This document shows, one piece after another, positions 1 to 6,859 of a stretch of 17,508 nt of DNA (its first letter is position 1; each line of letters starts with the position of its first letter). This stretch comes from Kiloniellaceae bacterium (GTDB lineage Bacteria; Pseudomonadota; Alphaproteobacteria; Kiloniellales; Kiloniellaceae), in contig JAJFGK010000050.1 of NCBI GenBank assembly GCA_021776195.1, positions 1-17,508 of the forward strand. Reading direction: 5' to 3'. Below the pieces are notes generated by a model, which saw only the letters and a list, made by a program, of their open reading frames with translations, was not told the origin of the DNA and did not search any database. The position numbers and the translations under genes are program-made.

Positions 1-2
1 GC

Positions 3-30
3 TTGACGGCGCCCGGGGGGGAGGATAAAG
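3..30 (+). promoter_or_regulatory. Possible promoter of tRNA-His
   Basis: TTGACG at 3-8 is followed after 15 bases by GATAAA at 24-29, about 40 bases before the tRNA, so the expected start point fits. A 9-bp perfect inverted repeat (9-17 with 35-43) overlaps the spacer and the region just downstream and might be regulatory or incidental. This is motif reading only, and the -10 match and spacing are imperfect. Confidence 0.35.
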
Positions 31-68
31 ACAGCCCGGGCGCTGCGAGGTCCTTGCCGCGCCGCGAT

Positions 69-146
69 GGTGGCTGTAGCTCAGTTGGTTAGAGCACTGG
101 TTTGTGGTACCAGGGGTCGGGGGTTCAAGTCCCCTCAGCCACCCCA
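69..146 (+). tRNA. tRNA-His (GTG anticodon)
   Basis: A full cloverleaf can be drawn. The acceptor stem starts GTGGCTG at 70 and pairs with the end at 136-142. The extra G at 69 pairs with C143, which is the tRNA-His hallmark (G-1). The anticodon stem 97-101/109-113 encloses a seven-base loop with GTG at 104-106. The T arm has GTTCAAG, and CCA is encoded at 144-146. It reads histidine codons. The 5' part is chromosomal, while bases from 102 onward belong to the duplicated attachment core, so the integrated element restores an intact gene. Confidence 0.97.
102..146. repeat. attL: 45-bp core inside tRNA-His
   Basis: The 45 bases from the anticodon loop to the encoded CCA are identical to 15845-15889. 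The identity stops abruptly at both ends: T101 versus C15844, and A147 versus G15890. This is the left attachment site. The crossover would lie within this block, plausibly at the anticodon or T-arm dyads as in other tRNA-targeting tyrosine integrases (family knowledge). Confidence 0.92.
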
Positions 147-174
147 ATAAATCTAAGAACAAAAACAATGATTT

Positions 175-203
175 AGGGCCTCTTCGCGAGGCCCTTTCTC
201 TTT
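175..203 (+). terminator. Rho-independent terminator after tRNA-His
   Basis: GGGCCTC at 176-182 pairs with GAGGCCC at 188-194 across a five-base loop, followed by a T-rich tract at 195-203 (TTTCTCTTT). It lies just past the attachment core, so it is brought by the element and ends tRNA transcription before the cargo genes. It is the clearest terminator in the window. Confidence 0.82.
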
Positions 204-210
204 GGAATCG

Positions 211-295
211 TGTTGCATGGCTTCGCGACATTTTGTTATTTAGAATCAGACTTCTACAGATTTCGATAGATTTCGATGCAACACTTTTTGCAACA
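211..295. promoter_or_regulatory. Candidate integrase arm-type sites, left side
   Basis: The heptamer TGCAACA occurs at 277-283 and 289-295 (12-bp period), and inverted (TGTTGCA) at 211-217. The same word lies beside the other attachment site at 15798. Two tandem copies of AGATTTCGAT occupy 258-267 and 268-277, directly before the first plus-oriented heptamer. Clustered short repeats on both sides of an attachment core are what arm-binding sites of lambda-type integrases look like. No binding data; inferred from position and recurrence. The rest of 147-341 holds no gene that I can see. Confidence 0.45.
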
Positions 296-341
296 TATAG
301 GGAAAGGTTCATTCTCCATTTGTTCGCGGTCGGAGGGCACT

Positions 342-614
342 ATGAACAAGCGAAGAGCAACAAAAATTACAACACTTCTGAAGGATTTCGAACGAACAAG
401 GGAGAAGTACATCACGCGCATCGGAATGATCGCGGATGACGAGCAAGACTACTTCGATGGATTATCGTTCGATGCTCAGGAAAGCGATCGAGGGATTGCA
501 GCTGAACGGGCCATCGAACAACTCGAGGCGGCAATGGACGAGATCGAAAACACCTTTGGCGCAATCGCCACCTATTTGGAAGAGGCGTCGCGAACGATGC
601 CCAATCCCACATGA
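342..614 (+). CDS. Small hydrophilic protein of unknown function (cargo, 90 aa)
   Basis: I do not recognise this protein. The start at 342 is chosen because GGAGGG lies at 332-337, five bases upstream; an upstream in-frame ATG at 276 has no such site. The sequence is charged and likely helical, with a basic N-terminus (MNKRRATK) and an acidic, Glu/Ala-rich C-terminal half (about residues 50-85) that could form an amphipathic helix or coiled coil. There is no signal peptide or membrane segment. It lies just inside attL, 64 bp before the membrane protein gene on the same strand, in a stretch more AT-rich than the head genes, which suggests a separately acquired cargo pair. Function unknown; coding status is fairly likely from the ribosome binding site and the composition. 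Confidence 0.62.
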   Translation: MNKRRATKITTLLKDFERTREKYITRIGMIADDEQDYFDGLSFDAQESDRGIAAERAIEQLEAAMDEIENTFGAIATYLEEASRTMPNPT

Positions 615-678
615 CGACTGTGCCCAAAAGGCCCGCCGAATCGGTGCTGTTTGGTTAGATTGAGCACATGGAGAGCGT

Positions 679-1173
679 ATGACAAAATTCATAGATTTAG
701 AGCCTGAGCGGAGGGAGGCGCTGATTTCTCTTTGTAAACAGGTGATCTTTGCGAAACTGGCGTCGTTCGACGCAATAAACGGTTTCCTTATCAAATCATT
801 ATTCTCGTTTAGCGCTGGAGGGATTGCGGCAATACTCGCCATGAATCAGAGAATTCTGATACCTGGTGAATCTGGGTGGGCAATAGCATCATTGATAGCG
901 TTTATGCTTGGAATAATCGGCGCATTCTTAATGATGGGCGGGACCAACAGTAGGTTGGAGAAAATGTACCATCGGTCAATTCTAGATTTGCGTGAATTCG
1001 TTACTGGGGATTTAGATCATGAGAAAATAGCTTGGATTCTTGATCCCATGGATGAAAAAATGGCGCTCAAACATTTTGGTTTAAATTATATACTAGCTAT
1101 AGCGGCGCTTGGCGTTTTTTCTTTTGTTTCTATTCTATTCGGCTTACTTTTCTTTTTGTTAGCGTTGTCTTGA
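679..1173 (+). CDS. Three-helix membrane protein of unknown function (cargo, 164 aa)
   Basis: An inner-membrane protein by sequence. Hydrophobic segments lie at about residues 37-57, 67-89 and 136-160, with a charged loop of some 45 residues between the second and third (about 90-135) and a helical N-terminal region of about 35 residues. No enzyme motif is visible. The start has GGAGAG about 4 bases upstream. Local base composition is clearly AT-richer than the phage structural genes, and codon use follows (many TTT, ATA and AAA codons), suggesting a different origin. Lone membrane proteins at the edge of a prophage often act in superinfection exclusion or host defence (general knowledge of phage morons), but nothing here proves that. 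It probably forms a unit with the 90-aa gene upstream. Confidence 0.75.
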   Translation: MTKFIDLEPERREALISLCKQVIFAKLASFDAINGFLIKSLFSFSAGGIAAILAMNQRILIPGESGWAIASLIAFMLGIIGAFLMMGGTNSRLEKMYHRSILDLREFVTGDLDHEKIAWILDPMDEKMALKHFGLNYILAIAALGVFSFVSILFGLLFFLLALS

Positions 1174-1177
1174 TAGT

Positions 1178-1207
1178 AGAAAACTGGCCCCGCCGAAGCG
1201 GGACCAG
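1178..1207 (-). terminator. Likely terminator for the minus-strand gene ending at 1239
   Basis: CTGGCCCCGC at 1184-1193 pairs with GCGGGACCAG at 1198-1207 with one C-A mismatch around a CGAA tetraloop. On the minus strand the stem is followed by TTTTCT (1183-1178), a reasonable U-tract. On the plus strand no T-run follows, so it favours the leftward gene, though its stem may also slow rightward transcription from the membrane-protein gene. Confidence 0.55.
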
Positions 1208-1238
1208 TGTTGTAATAGCCAGAAATTTCTTCCGGGTT

Positions 1239-1895
1239 TCAGTATCCAGCGAGGTCCAGCATCTCAAGGCTGGCGCGGAGCGTTATCCAGTTCGTCATGG
1301 CGATCCGTTCGGCTGTGGCCATTTCGACGGTCATGCGACGCACCTTCACGCCGATCCCCATCGGCCCCTTGGCGTGCGTTTCGGCGATAAACCATTCGAG
1401 CTCGGATTGTTGGTCAGCGATCCTATCGGCGTGTTCGTCGCTGTCGTCCTCGTACATCTGGAGTCGAAGCGCCGCCAATTTGCTTTCCGCTTCGATAAGG
1501 CGGCGGTCTGGGTCGGCTTCGGCGGCAATGCGCTCCAGGTCGGCGATGGCCCCGGGGAGTAGCTTATCGCCACAGGGCAGCGGCCCGGCATCGAGGATGT
1601 CGCGTACCCGCCGCAGCTTCGCAGCGATCCCCGCCGGACTGCTAGCCGCGGTCTTGCCCATGCGCTGTTCGATACGGACGATCGTTCCCATATCGAGGTC
1701 GTGTCCGGTCGCTCGGCTGACGGCTTCGATCGAGCGGATTTGTCGTTCGGCCTCGATAATGGCGTCATCGCCCATCAAGGCAGAACGACTCCCAGGGCCG
1801 CACGGGGCTGCGCGTGGTGGACGTTTATCGCTATCGGGTGTTGCACTGCCGGTTTCGTCAAATGCCTCTGTCAGGGCTTCCTGTGGCGATTTCAT
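1239..1895 (-). CDS. Internally duplicated hydrophilic phage protein, function unknown (218 aa)
   Basis: The start at 1895 is favoured by GAGAGG about 8 bases upstream; the frame is open further upstream but without a site. The protein is soluble and helical. It contains two related units, about residues 43-118 and 129-211. Each begins with an IxEAE helix, then has a Pro/Gly turn and a (I/V)xxK(L/V)RR(V/M) helix (AGIAAKLRRV and MGIGVKVRRM), and ends with another helix. Similar A-G-(I/L)-A-x-K-x-R modules occur in many uncharacterised alphaproteobacterial phage proteins, from memory. It lies about 800 bp beyond the tail-chaperone genes with its own upstream region and palindrome, and has a hairpin terminator behind it, so it is probably its own transcription unit. 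No function assigned. Confidence 0.72.
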   Translation of the reverse strand: MKSPQEALTEAFDETGSATPDSDKRPPRAAPCGPGSRSALMGDDAIIEAERQIRSIEAVSRATGHDLDMGTIVRIEQRMGKTAASSPAGIAAKLRRVRDILDAGPLPCGDKLLPGAIADLERIAAEADPDRRLIEAESKLAALRLQMYEDDSDEHADRIADQQSELEWFIAETHAKGPMGIGVKVRRMTVEMATAERIAMTNWITLRASLEMLDLAGY

Positions 1896-2263
1896 GGGGT
1901 GATCCTCTCGGTTACGGCTTCTCACAGCCAAATGGGTCAATTGACCCAATTTCCAGGGGACGGCCTGGCGCCGGGAGTGTGAGAACGTGCCAAGAGGCCA
2001 CGTCTGCCTTATTCCCCGAGGGTGTTGTATTCGGCAGACTCCCGGCATAGGGTTACCGGGTCGCGACCATCGTTTGATGGCGCTTCAGCTCTTCAGGGCC
2101 AGACTGCTGGAACGGTCTGATCCCCTATCTTGGTTTGGGCTCTCACACCCACCCATCACCATATTGTCCGCGGTGCGCGCCGGTCAAGGCCGCATTGCGC
2201 TTGGCTGAGCAGCCATTGTCGAGGCAAACTTCTGGCTCCCGTTCCCAGCCCCTGCCGGCAACG
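1896..2263. other. Intergenic region between divergent genes
   Basis: A 368-bp stretch between the divergent starts at 1895 (minus) and 2264 (plus). It holds the perfect 16-bp palindrome at 1933-1948. Several frames are open but none shows a ribosome site or protein-like composition. It probably contains the promoters of both flanking genes, but I cannot assign clear -35/-10 pairs. Confidence 0.5.
1933..1948. promoter_or_regulatory. Perfect 16-bp palindrome, candidate operator
   Basis: TGGGTCAATTGACCCA is a perfect dyad, ending 38 bases before the minus-strand start at 1895. A TTGACC on the minus strand lies inside it and could serve as a -35 element, which would let a bound dimer block transcription. 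I noticed no second copy elsewhere. The binding protein is unknown; the plus-strand HTH gene at 2264 is a candidate neighbour. Confidence 0.45.
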
Positions 2264-2644
2264 ATGTCCGACGAAAACGACACCCCAGAAAGTGAAGATC
2301 TGCCGCAACCCGATTCAATGAGCATCAAGCATGTGGCGGCGCGATTGGGCATGAGCACTAGGTGGGTGCAGCAGCGCTTGGCCGATGACCTGAGGTTTCC
2401 TCCGAAATACCAAAAATTTCAGTTTCACCACTATATCGGGCGCAGCAAGCGCTGGACGGAGAAACAATATCAGGCGCTCAGAGACGCGATCATTCTAGTC
2501 GATACGGCTGCGCGCTTTGGCATTAGCAACACATCGCGTCGCATATCAAACCGGTACATTGGTAGCGCCGATGCTGCCTACCAGGAGCTCGTAGAGCAGA
2601 TCGCTAAATCCAAGAGACGAAGACGCCAACCGACAAAGAAATGA
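2264..2644 (+). CDS. Helix-turn-helix DNA-binding protein (126 aa)
   Basis: Residues about 19-75 read as a helix-turn-helix of the excisionase/MerR type: SIKHVAARLGMSTRWVQQRL, then a wing-like stretch and RWTEKQYQALRDAI. The N-terminal 18 residues are acidic and probably disordered; the C-terminus is a basic tail (KSKRRRRQ) that would bind DNA backbone. The start at 2264 is the first sensible ATG; an ATG at 2318, directly before the HTH, is the alternative, and neither has a strong ribosome site. It is the only plus-strand gene in the interior of the element, facing the tail-chaperone gene tail to tail with 46 bp between stops. A regulator of the neighbouring minus gene or of the late operon is plausible; the target is unknown. 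Confidence 0.68.
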   Translation: MSDENDTPESEDLPQPDSMSIKHVAARLGMSTRWVQQRLADDLRFPPKYQKFQFHHYIGRSKRWTEKQYQALRDAIILVDTAARFGISNTSRRISNRYIGSADAAYQELVEQIAKSKRRRRQPTKK

Positions 2645-2654
2645 CGTGCGCCGA

Positions 2655-2670
2655 TGTGCAAAATTGCACA
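2655..2670. repeat. Short palindrome between convergent genes
   Basis: TGTGCAAAATTGCACA, two 7-base arms around AA, lies between the stops at 2644 and 2691. It could fold as a 6-bp stem with a four-base loop, but no T-run follows on either strand, so it is a weak terminator candidate or a small operator. Confidence 0.3.
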
Positions 2671-2690
2671 CCGCAAAAACGCAACACTCG

Positions 2691-3071
2691 TCACCGCCGA
2701 TTCTTGGCCTGCTCGGCCTCTCGCTTTTGCTCTTCGGCCACGACCTCGAGGTAGGCCAGGTCCATGGCTCTGATGATGGTCCAGAAGTCGTCGGCCTCGT
2801 CGCGGTCCAGGCCATATTCCTTCGCGTAGTAGCGCGCCGCGGACCATGGGATCGGGCCGACGGAATAGCCGACCTGCCGCTCGGTGCAAAGATCCTGGAA
2901 GGCCTGCCAGTAGAACAGGTCGTGTTCGTTGACGACCGGGGCCTCGGCGATCCAATCGGGGATCGGGCGGCCATGCGTGCGCAAGGATATCTCAAGCTTG
3001 CGCGCGTCGGCACCACGCTTGAATTCCCATGCGATGGCTTTGGCTAGTTTCTGCGCCAGGTGAGTGGTCAT
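2691..3071 (-). CDS. Second tail-assembly-chaperone-like protein (126 aa)
   Basis: The core at about residues 50-110 (LFYWQAFQDLCTERQVGYS, then IPWSAARYYAKEYGL and a DDFWTIIRAMDLAYLEV helix) resembles the T-type second chaperone found beside gpG-like chaperones in long-tailed phages. These proteins bind the tape measure before tube polymerisation. The C-terminus is a charged tail. Its ATG overlaps the stop of the previous gene by four bases (ATGA), so translation is probably coupled. In lambda the pair is joined by a -1 frameshift; here I see no slippery heptamer near the junction, and the gene has its own start. It is the last gene of the morphogenesis run. Family call from pattern, moderately sure. 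Confidence 0.68.
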   Translation of the reverse strand: MTTHLAQKLAKAIAWEFKRGADARKLEISLRTHGRPIPDWIAEAPVVNEHDLFYWQAFQDLCTERQVGYSVGPIPWSAARYYAKEYGLDRDEADDFWTIIRAMDLAYLEVVAEEQKREAEQAKNRR

Positions 3072-3469
3072 TCGTCGCTGACGACCGCGGGCGCGAAGGT
3101 GGTTCGGATCTGGCAGCGAATCTCCAGTTCTTCGAAAAGATCCCAGCAGTCGAATAGAACCGCCGCGCAGAGCTCTTTCGAAAAGGGCACCTCCTGGCCG
3201 TCCTGGTTTTTGACCCCGGCCCAGCCAATAACCACAGTGTCGGCGTAGACCTTAACCAGCCCCCGGTCTGCGTCTTCGTCGGTGAAAGCGTTGTCGCGCA
3301 GGGCTGCGGCACCATCGGCCCGGTACTGTGCCATAGCCCGTTTGTAAGCGTAATTCTTGCCGCCGGCGCGCAAGCACCGGAATGTCACGTCGCCGATTTT
3401 GATGTCGCGGCCGTCCACGGTTTCGGCCGCGGCGTCGGTCGCCCATTTTGAATGCAAGTTGGTCTTCAT
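3068..3469 (-). CDS. Phage tail assembly chaperone (gpG-like, 133 aa)
   Basis: The start at 3469 is supported by AGGAGG nine bases upstream; a TTG at 3475 overlapping the tape measure stop is less likely. The sequence has the familiar layout of this family: an N-terminal beta-like IGDVTFRCLRAGGKNYAYKRA stretch (about 25-45), a central acidic DEDADRGLVKVYADTVVIGW helix region, then a VPFSKELCAAVLFDCWDLFEEL motif near the C-terminus, where the VPFS-x-x-x-C pattern is characteristic from memory. The role would be chaperoning the tape measure protein. Unusually, the gene lies after, not before, the tape measure gene in transcription order. The last codons of the tape measure encode this gene's ribosome site. 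Confidence 0.78.
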   Translation of the reverse strand: MKTNLHSKWATDAAAETVDGRDIKIGDVTFRCLRAGGKNYAYKRAMAQYRADGAAALRDNAFTDEDADRGLVKVYADTVVIGWAGVKNQDGQEVPFSKELCAAVLFDCWDLFEELEIRCQIRTTFAPAVVSDE

Positions 3470-3471
3470 CG

Positions 3472-5889
3472 TCAATTCCTCCTTAATTCGCGTTGTGCGA
3501 AAGCGGCTTGTTGTCGCGCCTGCTGCGGCTCCGAACGACCAATCTCGCCAAAAGAAATACCTTCCGACTTGGGTCTGGCAGCCCTGGACCGGCCGACCCG
3601 CAGTTCTGTGCGGATATCGCGTGTCAGTTCTGTTTGCGCTCGGCTCTCGCGCATGAGGCCGGCCCCCATGCGGTCGATCGAATTGCGTATTGAGCCCACC
3701 GCGAGGGCCACGGGCGCCGTGTCGACGGCACCTGCGGGCACTACGGCTGGCGATTGGATGGCAGGCGGTGCGAAGACCGCTTCGGGCGCCAGCGACGGGT
3801 TGTCATTGATGGCCCGGAGCTCCGGCAGAAAGGCCGCCGTGCTTCGTGCGTTAACGACGAATTCTCGATCCGATAGGCGCGCCAAGTTGCTGTCGCTGGT
3901 GGTCGTGCCACGACCGCGGAAAAGGCCGCCGCTGGCAAAGCTGTCAGGGAGGCCGTTAGGGCCGGTCGACCCACCGGGCACAAATATGCCCGGGTTAAAA
4001 GTGCTGCCCCCGCCAGCAGCGGCACCGACGCCGCCTGCAATGGCGTTGAAGATCCCGAGGATGGCCTGCCGCGCGGCGATACGGGCCATGTCGGCCAGGA
4101 TCGAGCTTGTCAGGCTTTGGAAGTCCACCTTGCCGCTTTCCACGAAGCGGGCGAAGGCATCGGACATGGAATCAACCGCGGTGTTGAAGCCGTCCTTGAG
4201 CGCGTCGGTGTCTCGCCGGAGGTCGTCCGTGAAGTCCGGTGCGGGAATATCGATGATCGGCGGCGTCGTGCCACCCGTGCGGCTGTTTTCCCCGATCCGC
4301 GCCTTGTTGGTGGCCTCGATGGACCGGCGCAGCTCATTGCGCTGGACGATCAGGTTGGCGATCTCGCGACCTTCCTCGGACTTGAAATTGATGCCTTCGC
4401 GGACCAACAGGTTTTCGATTTCGATAGCGTCGCTAACGTCCTCGATGGCCTGCTTGCCCTGGCGGTGCGCCTGCTCCAGGAGCCGCAGCTGGGCGACCTC
4501 GCGATTGAGGGATTCCAGCGTTGTTTCCGTGGCCCGCGCCAGGTCGCCGGCGGCGCCAGCCAAGCCACCCGCGGCATCCGCTGCGTCGTCGGCGGCTGGC
4601 TTGAATGTTTCGAGTTCGGCCTTGGCGCGCTCGATCGCAGCTCGCAGTTCTACGATATCGGCGTTGGTATCGGCCAGTTGCATGGTATCGAAAATCGGCA
4701 CGTCTGAGCGGATGGCGCGCGGGTCCAGAAGTTTCTGGGCTTTGGCCTCTGCCGCCAGCAGCGCGCTCTCCGCGAGCTTCAAGTTCTCTTCGGCCAGAGC
4801 CTTGGTGGAGGCGGTCGCGCCGTCCAGATTGAGACGCGAGATAGACGCCTCGAGCAAGTCGACCGCGTCGCGGGTCAAGAGGACGTTGGTCCCAAGCGCG
4901 GCTGCCGCGCCGATAGCAGCGCCCCATGGCCCACCTAGCAGGAAGCCGGCGACGCCACCAAGTGCGACCGAGATCAGTTCTGCATGCTCTGCCGCGAAGA
5001 GTGCCGCCTGCGCCAGGCCGGCCATCACTGTCCCGACCGCCCGGCCCAGCTTTTGAGCCTCCGGCCGTGCCGCTCGGAATGCTTCCTCGATGTTCGAGAA
5101 TTCGCCGAGGAAGGACTCGAGCAAGCCGGTCTCAAAGGCCACATTGAGAGCGGTCTTTAGGCCGGTCAGGGATGAATTGGCCCGGGCGGCTTCCTGGACC
5201 AGGGCGCCGTTCATAACCTCGCCTGCCTCGCGCGCGGCTTCCCTGAAAGCGTCCAGACCTTCCTTGCCGCCCTGGAAAATCGGGATGAGCTTGCCGCCGG
5301 CCCTGCCAAAGGCGTTGTAGCTTGTGACCGACGCTTCTGAGTGATCTTTGGCGTTGGCGATCGCGTCGGCCACGTCGTTCATTACATCGATCATTGGCCG
5401 CGTCTGGCCACGGGCATCCTTGATGGCTATGCCGTATCGATCCAACGACTTTTTGAGTTCGCCCGACCCTTGCGCAGCCTCACCTAGTCGCCGGTTGAAA
5501 TTGATAAGTGACAGCTGCAGTTCACCAATTTCAATCCCGTTTGCCTTTCCAATAGAGGCCAGTTCCTGCAATTGCTCGCTGGTGAATCCAATCTGATTAG
5601 CCATGTCCTGCAGGGCATTCTTAGAAGCCAGGGCTTCGGCTGTGAAGCGCGCCAGCTGGCGAACACCGAGGGACCCAATGAAACCAGCAATCAGGCCCTT
5701 GACGCCTCGTAGCGGTGTCGCGAGCGCCCTGGCCGACGCGCCCAGACGGGTCATTCCCTGGCGCAGGCGGGCGACCCCACGGTCGGCGCGGCGGGTGCCG
5801 CCGGCGATGCCGTCCAGTTGCCGGACAATGACCTGGCCGCCGCGCTTGGCCTGGCTGTCGTCAATAAAAAATAGGAAGCGTTCTTCCAT
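3472..5889 (-). CDS. Tail tape measure protein (805 aa)
   Basis: The largest gene in the element. The N-terminus (about 1-60) is basic and helical. Hydrophobic stretches occur at about 59-78, 302-336 and 600-625, as is usual for tape measures, which must cross or touch the host membrane. Alanine-rich helical segments fill the rest. Around 560-620, DAFARFVESGKVDFQSL and the ADMARIAARQAILGIFNAI helix match the lambda gpH C-terminal domain (Tape_meas_lam_C type). Near 662-682 a GTTTSDSNLARLSDREFVVN segment is typical of many tape measure C-termini. At the usual 1.5 Angstrom per residue the length would suit a tail near 120 nm (rule of thumb, inference). It starts one base after the stop of the gp10-like gene. 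The set lacks a recognisable tube protein for it to measure. Confidence 0.93.
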   Translation of the reverse strand: MEERFLFFIDDSQAKRGGQVIVRQLDGIAGGTRRADRGVARLRQGMTRLGASARALATPLRGVKGLIAGFIGSLGVRQLARFTAEALASKNALQDMANQIGFTSEQLQELASIGKANGIEIGELQLSLINFNRRLGEAAQGSGELKKSLDRYGIAIKDARGQTRPMIDVMNDVADAIANAKDHSEASVTSYNAFGRAGGKLIPIFQGGKEGLDAFREAAREAGEVMNGALVQEAARANSSLTGLKTALNVAFETGLLESFLGEFSNIEEAFRAARPEAQKLGRAVGTVMAGLAQAALFAAEHAELISVALGGVAGFLLGGPWGAAIGAAAALGTNVLLTRDAVDLLEASISRLNLDGATASTKALAEENLKLAESALLAAEAKAQKLLDPRAIRSDVPIFDTMQLADTNADIVELRAAIERAKAELETFKPAADDAADAAGGLAGAAGDLARATETTLESLNREVAQLRLLEQAHRQGKQAIEDVSDAIEIENLLVREGINFKSEEGREIANLIVQRNELRRSIEATNKARIGENSRTGGTTPPIIDIPAPDFTDDLRRDTDALKDGFNTAVDSMSDAFARFVESGKVDFQSLTSSILADMARIAARQAILGIFNAIAGGVGAAAGGGSTFNPGIFVPGGSTGPNGLPDSFASGGLFRGRGTTTSDSNLARLSDREFVVNARSTAAFLPELRAINDNPSLAPEAVFAPPAIQSPAVVPAGAVDTAPVALAVGSIRNSIDRMGAGLMRESRAQTELTRDIRTELRVGRSRAARPKSEGISFGEIGRSEPQQARQQAAFAQRELRRN

Positions 5890-5890
5890 A

Positions 5891-6301
5891 TCAGGGGGCG
5901 CTCAGTTTGATCCTGGCGGCCTCATCGATGCCGGCGCGGATGCCCCGCTCGATGAACATCTCCGGGGCCTGTTTGGATGTTCCGGTGTTCAAGACCACGA
6001 TGTACGGAACGTTGTTCTGCAGAATGATCCCGGCGCCGGGTTGATGGGCCGCTATTGCGGCTTGGCCGGCGGCGATTGTCGCACCGCCGCTCTTGTCATC
6101 TCGCCCGGTCTCCTGGTCCACGGGATTGCCTGACGTGACTTGCCAGTTGCCACGGGCGCGGCCGCTCAGGACCGGGGTGGCTATGACCACCTGAGACAAG
6201 GCTGCGAGGGCGATGCGCCTTGGACCTTGCTCGGCATTGCGCACGATCCGTCGACTAAGCTCTTTGAGCCGTTTGCGCACCGCCGGTCCGTTGGTCTCCA
6301 T
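5891..6301 (-). CDS. HK97 gp10-like head-tail/minor tail component (136 aa)
   Basis: The start at 6301 is preferred because GAGG sits about 7 bases upstream; a GTG at 6334 has a site only one base away. A basic helical N-terminus is followed by the signature TPVLSGRARGNWQVTSG (about residues 42-58) and, near the end, NNVPYIVVLNTGTSKQAP with a C-terminal helix. This combination is what I know from HK97 gp10-like and related virion morphogenesis proteins at the head-tail junction. It directly precedes the tape measure gene (one base between stop and start). Its presence suggests that a connector is built, although no tail terminator or tube gene follows. Family call fairly confident; the precise role is less so. 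Confidence 0.8.
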   Translation of the reverse strand: METNGPAVRKRLKELSRRIVRNAEQGPRRIALAALSQVVIATPVLSGRARGNWQVTSGNPVDQETGRDDKSGGATIAAGQAAIAAHQPGAGIILQNNVPYIVVLNTGTSKQAPEMFIERGIRAGIDEAARIKLSAP

Positions 6302-6460
6302 GAACTCGCCTCGCTCAGTTGGTTTGCCCGCCACGCTCCCCGAAGGAGTGAAATGGAGCCGCGAGCTCTCGGGGTTGCTTTGATGTCCGGCGACTGCCCG
6401 AGTGAGGCCGGTCCCGCCACATCGGCTTGCGCCGCCCCCGCGGGCCGGGGGGTTGCGAGG
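6302..6460. other. 159-bp gap with GC hairpin in the head operon
   Basis: This is one of two sizeable breaks in an otherwise closely packed run. It includes CCCCC at 6435-6439 facing GGGGG at 6447-6451 across a seven-base loop, just after the cement-gene stop. There is no T-run. A 35-codon frame can be read on the minus strand but has no support. In a complete phage this is about where adaptor, stopper or terminator genes could sit, so it may be a deletion scar (inference). Confidence 0.4.
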
Positions 6461-6844
6461 TCAGACCGCGGGAATGAGGAAGGCGTTGTAGGTGAGCGAC
6501 GGCGTGGTGCCGCCCAAGGTGGCAACCAGTCGGAGCCAGGTAGCGCCTGCTTCCAGGTGCTCGACGAAAGCCCTCGACAGTGGGATTTCGTAGGACCCCA
6601 CCGCCGTAACCGTCAGCGTGCCCACCGTCACCGCCGAAGCGAAGCCACTGTCGGTGTCGGCTTCGGCGGTGATGACGTAGGTTTCGTCCTGGGAAGTATC
6701 GAGCGCAGCGACGTTGATCGCGGCCTTGTAATCGGATAGCGCAGCATTCTTGATGTTGACGCCGGCATTGGCTGCGGTCGCCGTGATGGCCGCCGCTGTG
6801 CTGTCGCGGAGGACCAGTTCGGAGTCCAGGATTCGGATACCCAT
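6461..6844 (-). CDS. Putative capsid cement/decoration protein (127 aa)
   Basis: A beta-rich, Thr/Ala/Val-rich protein without charged clusters, which directly follows the major capsid gene; AGGAGG precedes the ATG at 6844. Its position, size and composition (alternating hydrophobic strands such as YVITAEADTD, GTLTVTAVGSYEIPLS and TWLRLVATLGG) fit the small capsid-stabilising proteins like Bbp16 of Bordetella phage BPP-1, which bind the outer shell. I base the call on context and resemblance rather than on a catalytic motif. A head-completion or tail-tube role is the main alternative: tube proteins are also beta-rich, but usually longer and placed just before the chaperones. Confidence 0.55.
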   Translation of the reverse strand: MGIRILDSELVLRDSTAAAITATAANAGVNIKNAALSDYKAAINVAALDTSQDETYVITAEADTDSGFASAVTVGTLTVTAVGSYEIPLSRAFVEHLEAGATWLRLVATLGGTTPSLTYNAFLIPAV

Positions 6845-6859
6845 CGTGCGATCCTCCTA

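Noticed and set aside
104..439. Plus-strand frame starting inside the tRNA
   Set aside because: It begins in the tRNA-His sequence, runs through the terminator and overlaps the better-supported 342-614 gene in another frame.
2655..2670. Bidirectional terminator between the convergent genes
   Set aside because: The palindrome is real but has no T-run on either strand and a weak 6-bp stem; listed only as a repeat.
3452..5056. Long plus-strand open frame of 534 codons
   Set aside because: It lies antisense to the tape measure gene, is Ser/Ala/Arg-rich low-complexity sequence, and has no ribosome site. GC-rich coding DNA often leaves such an open antisense frame.
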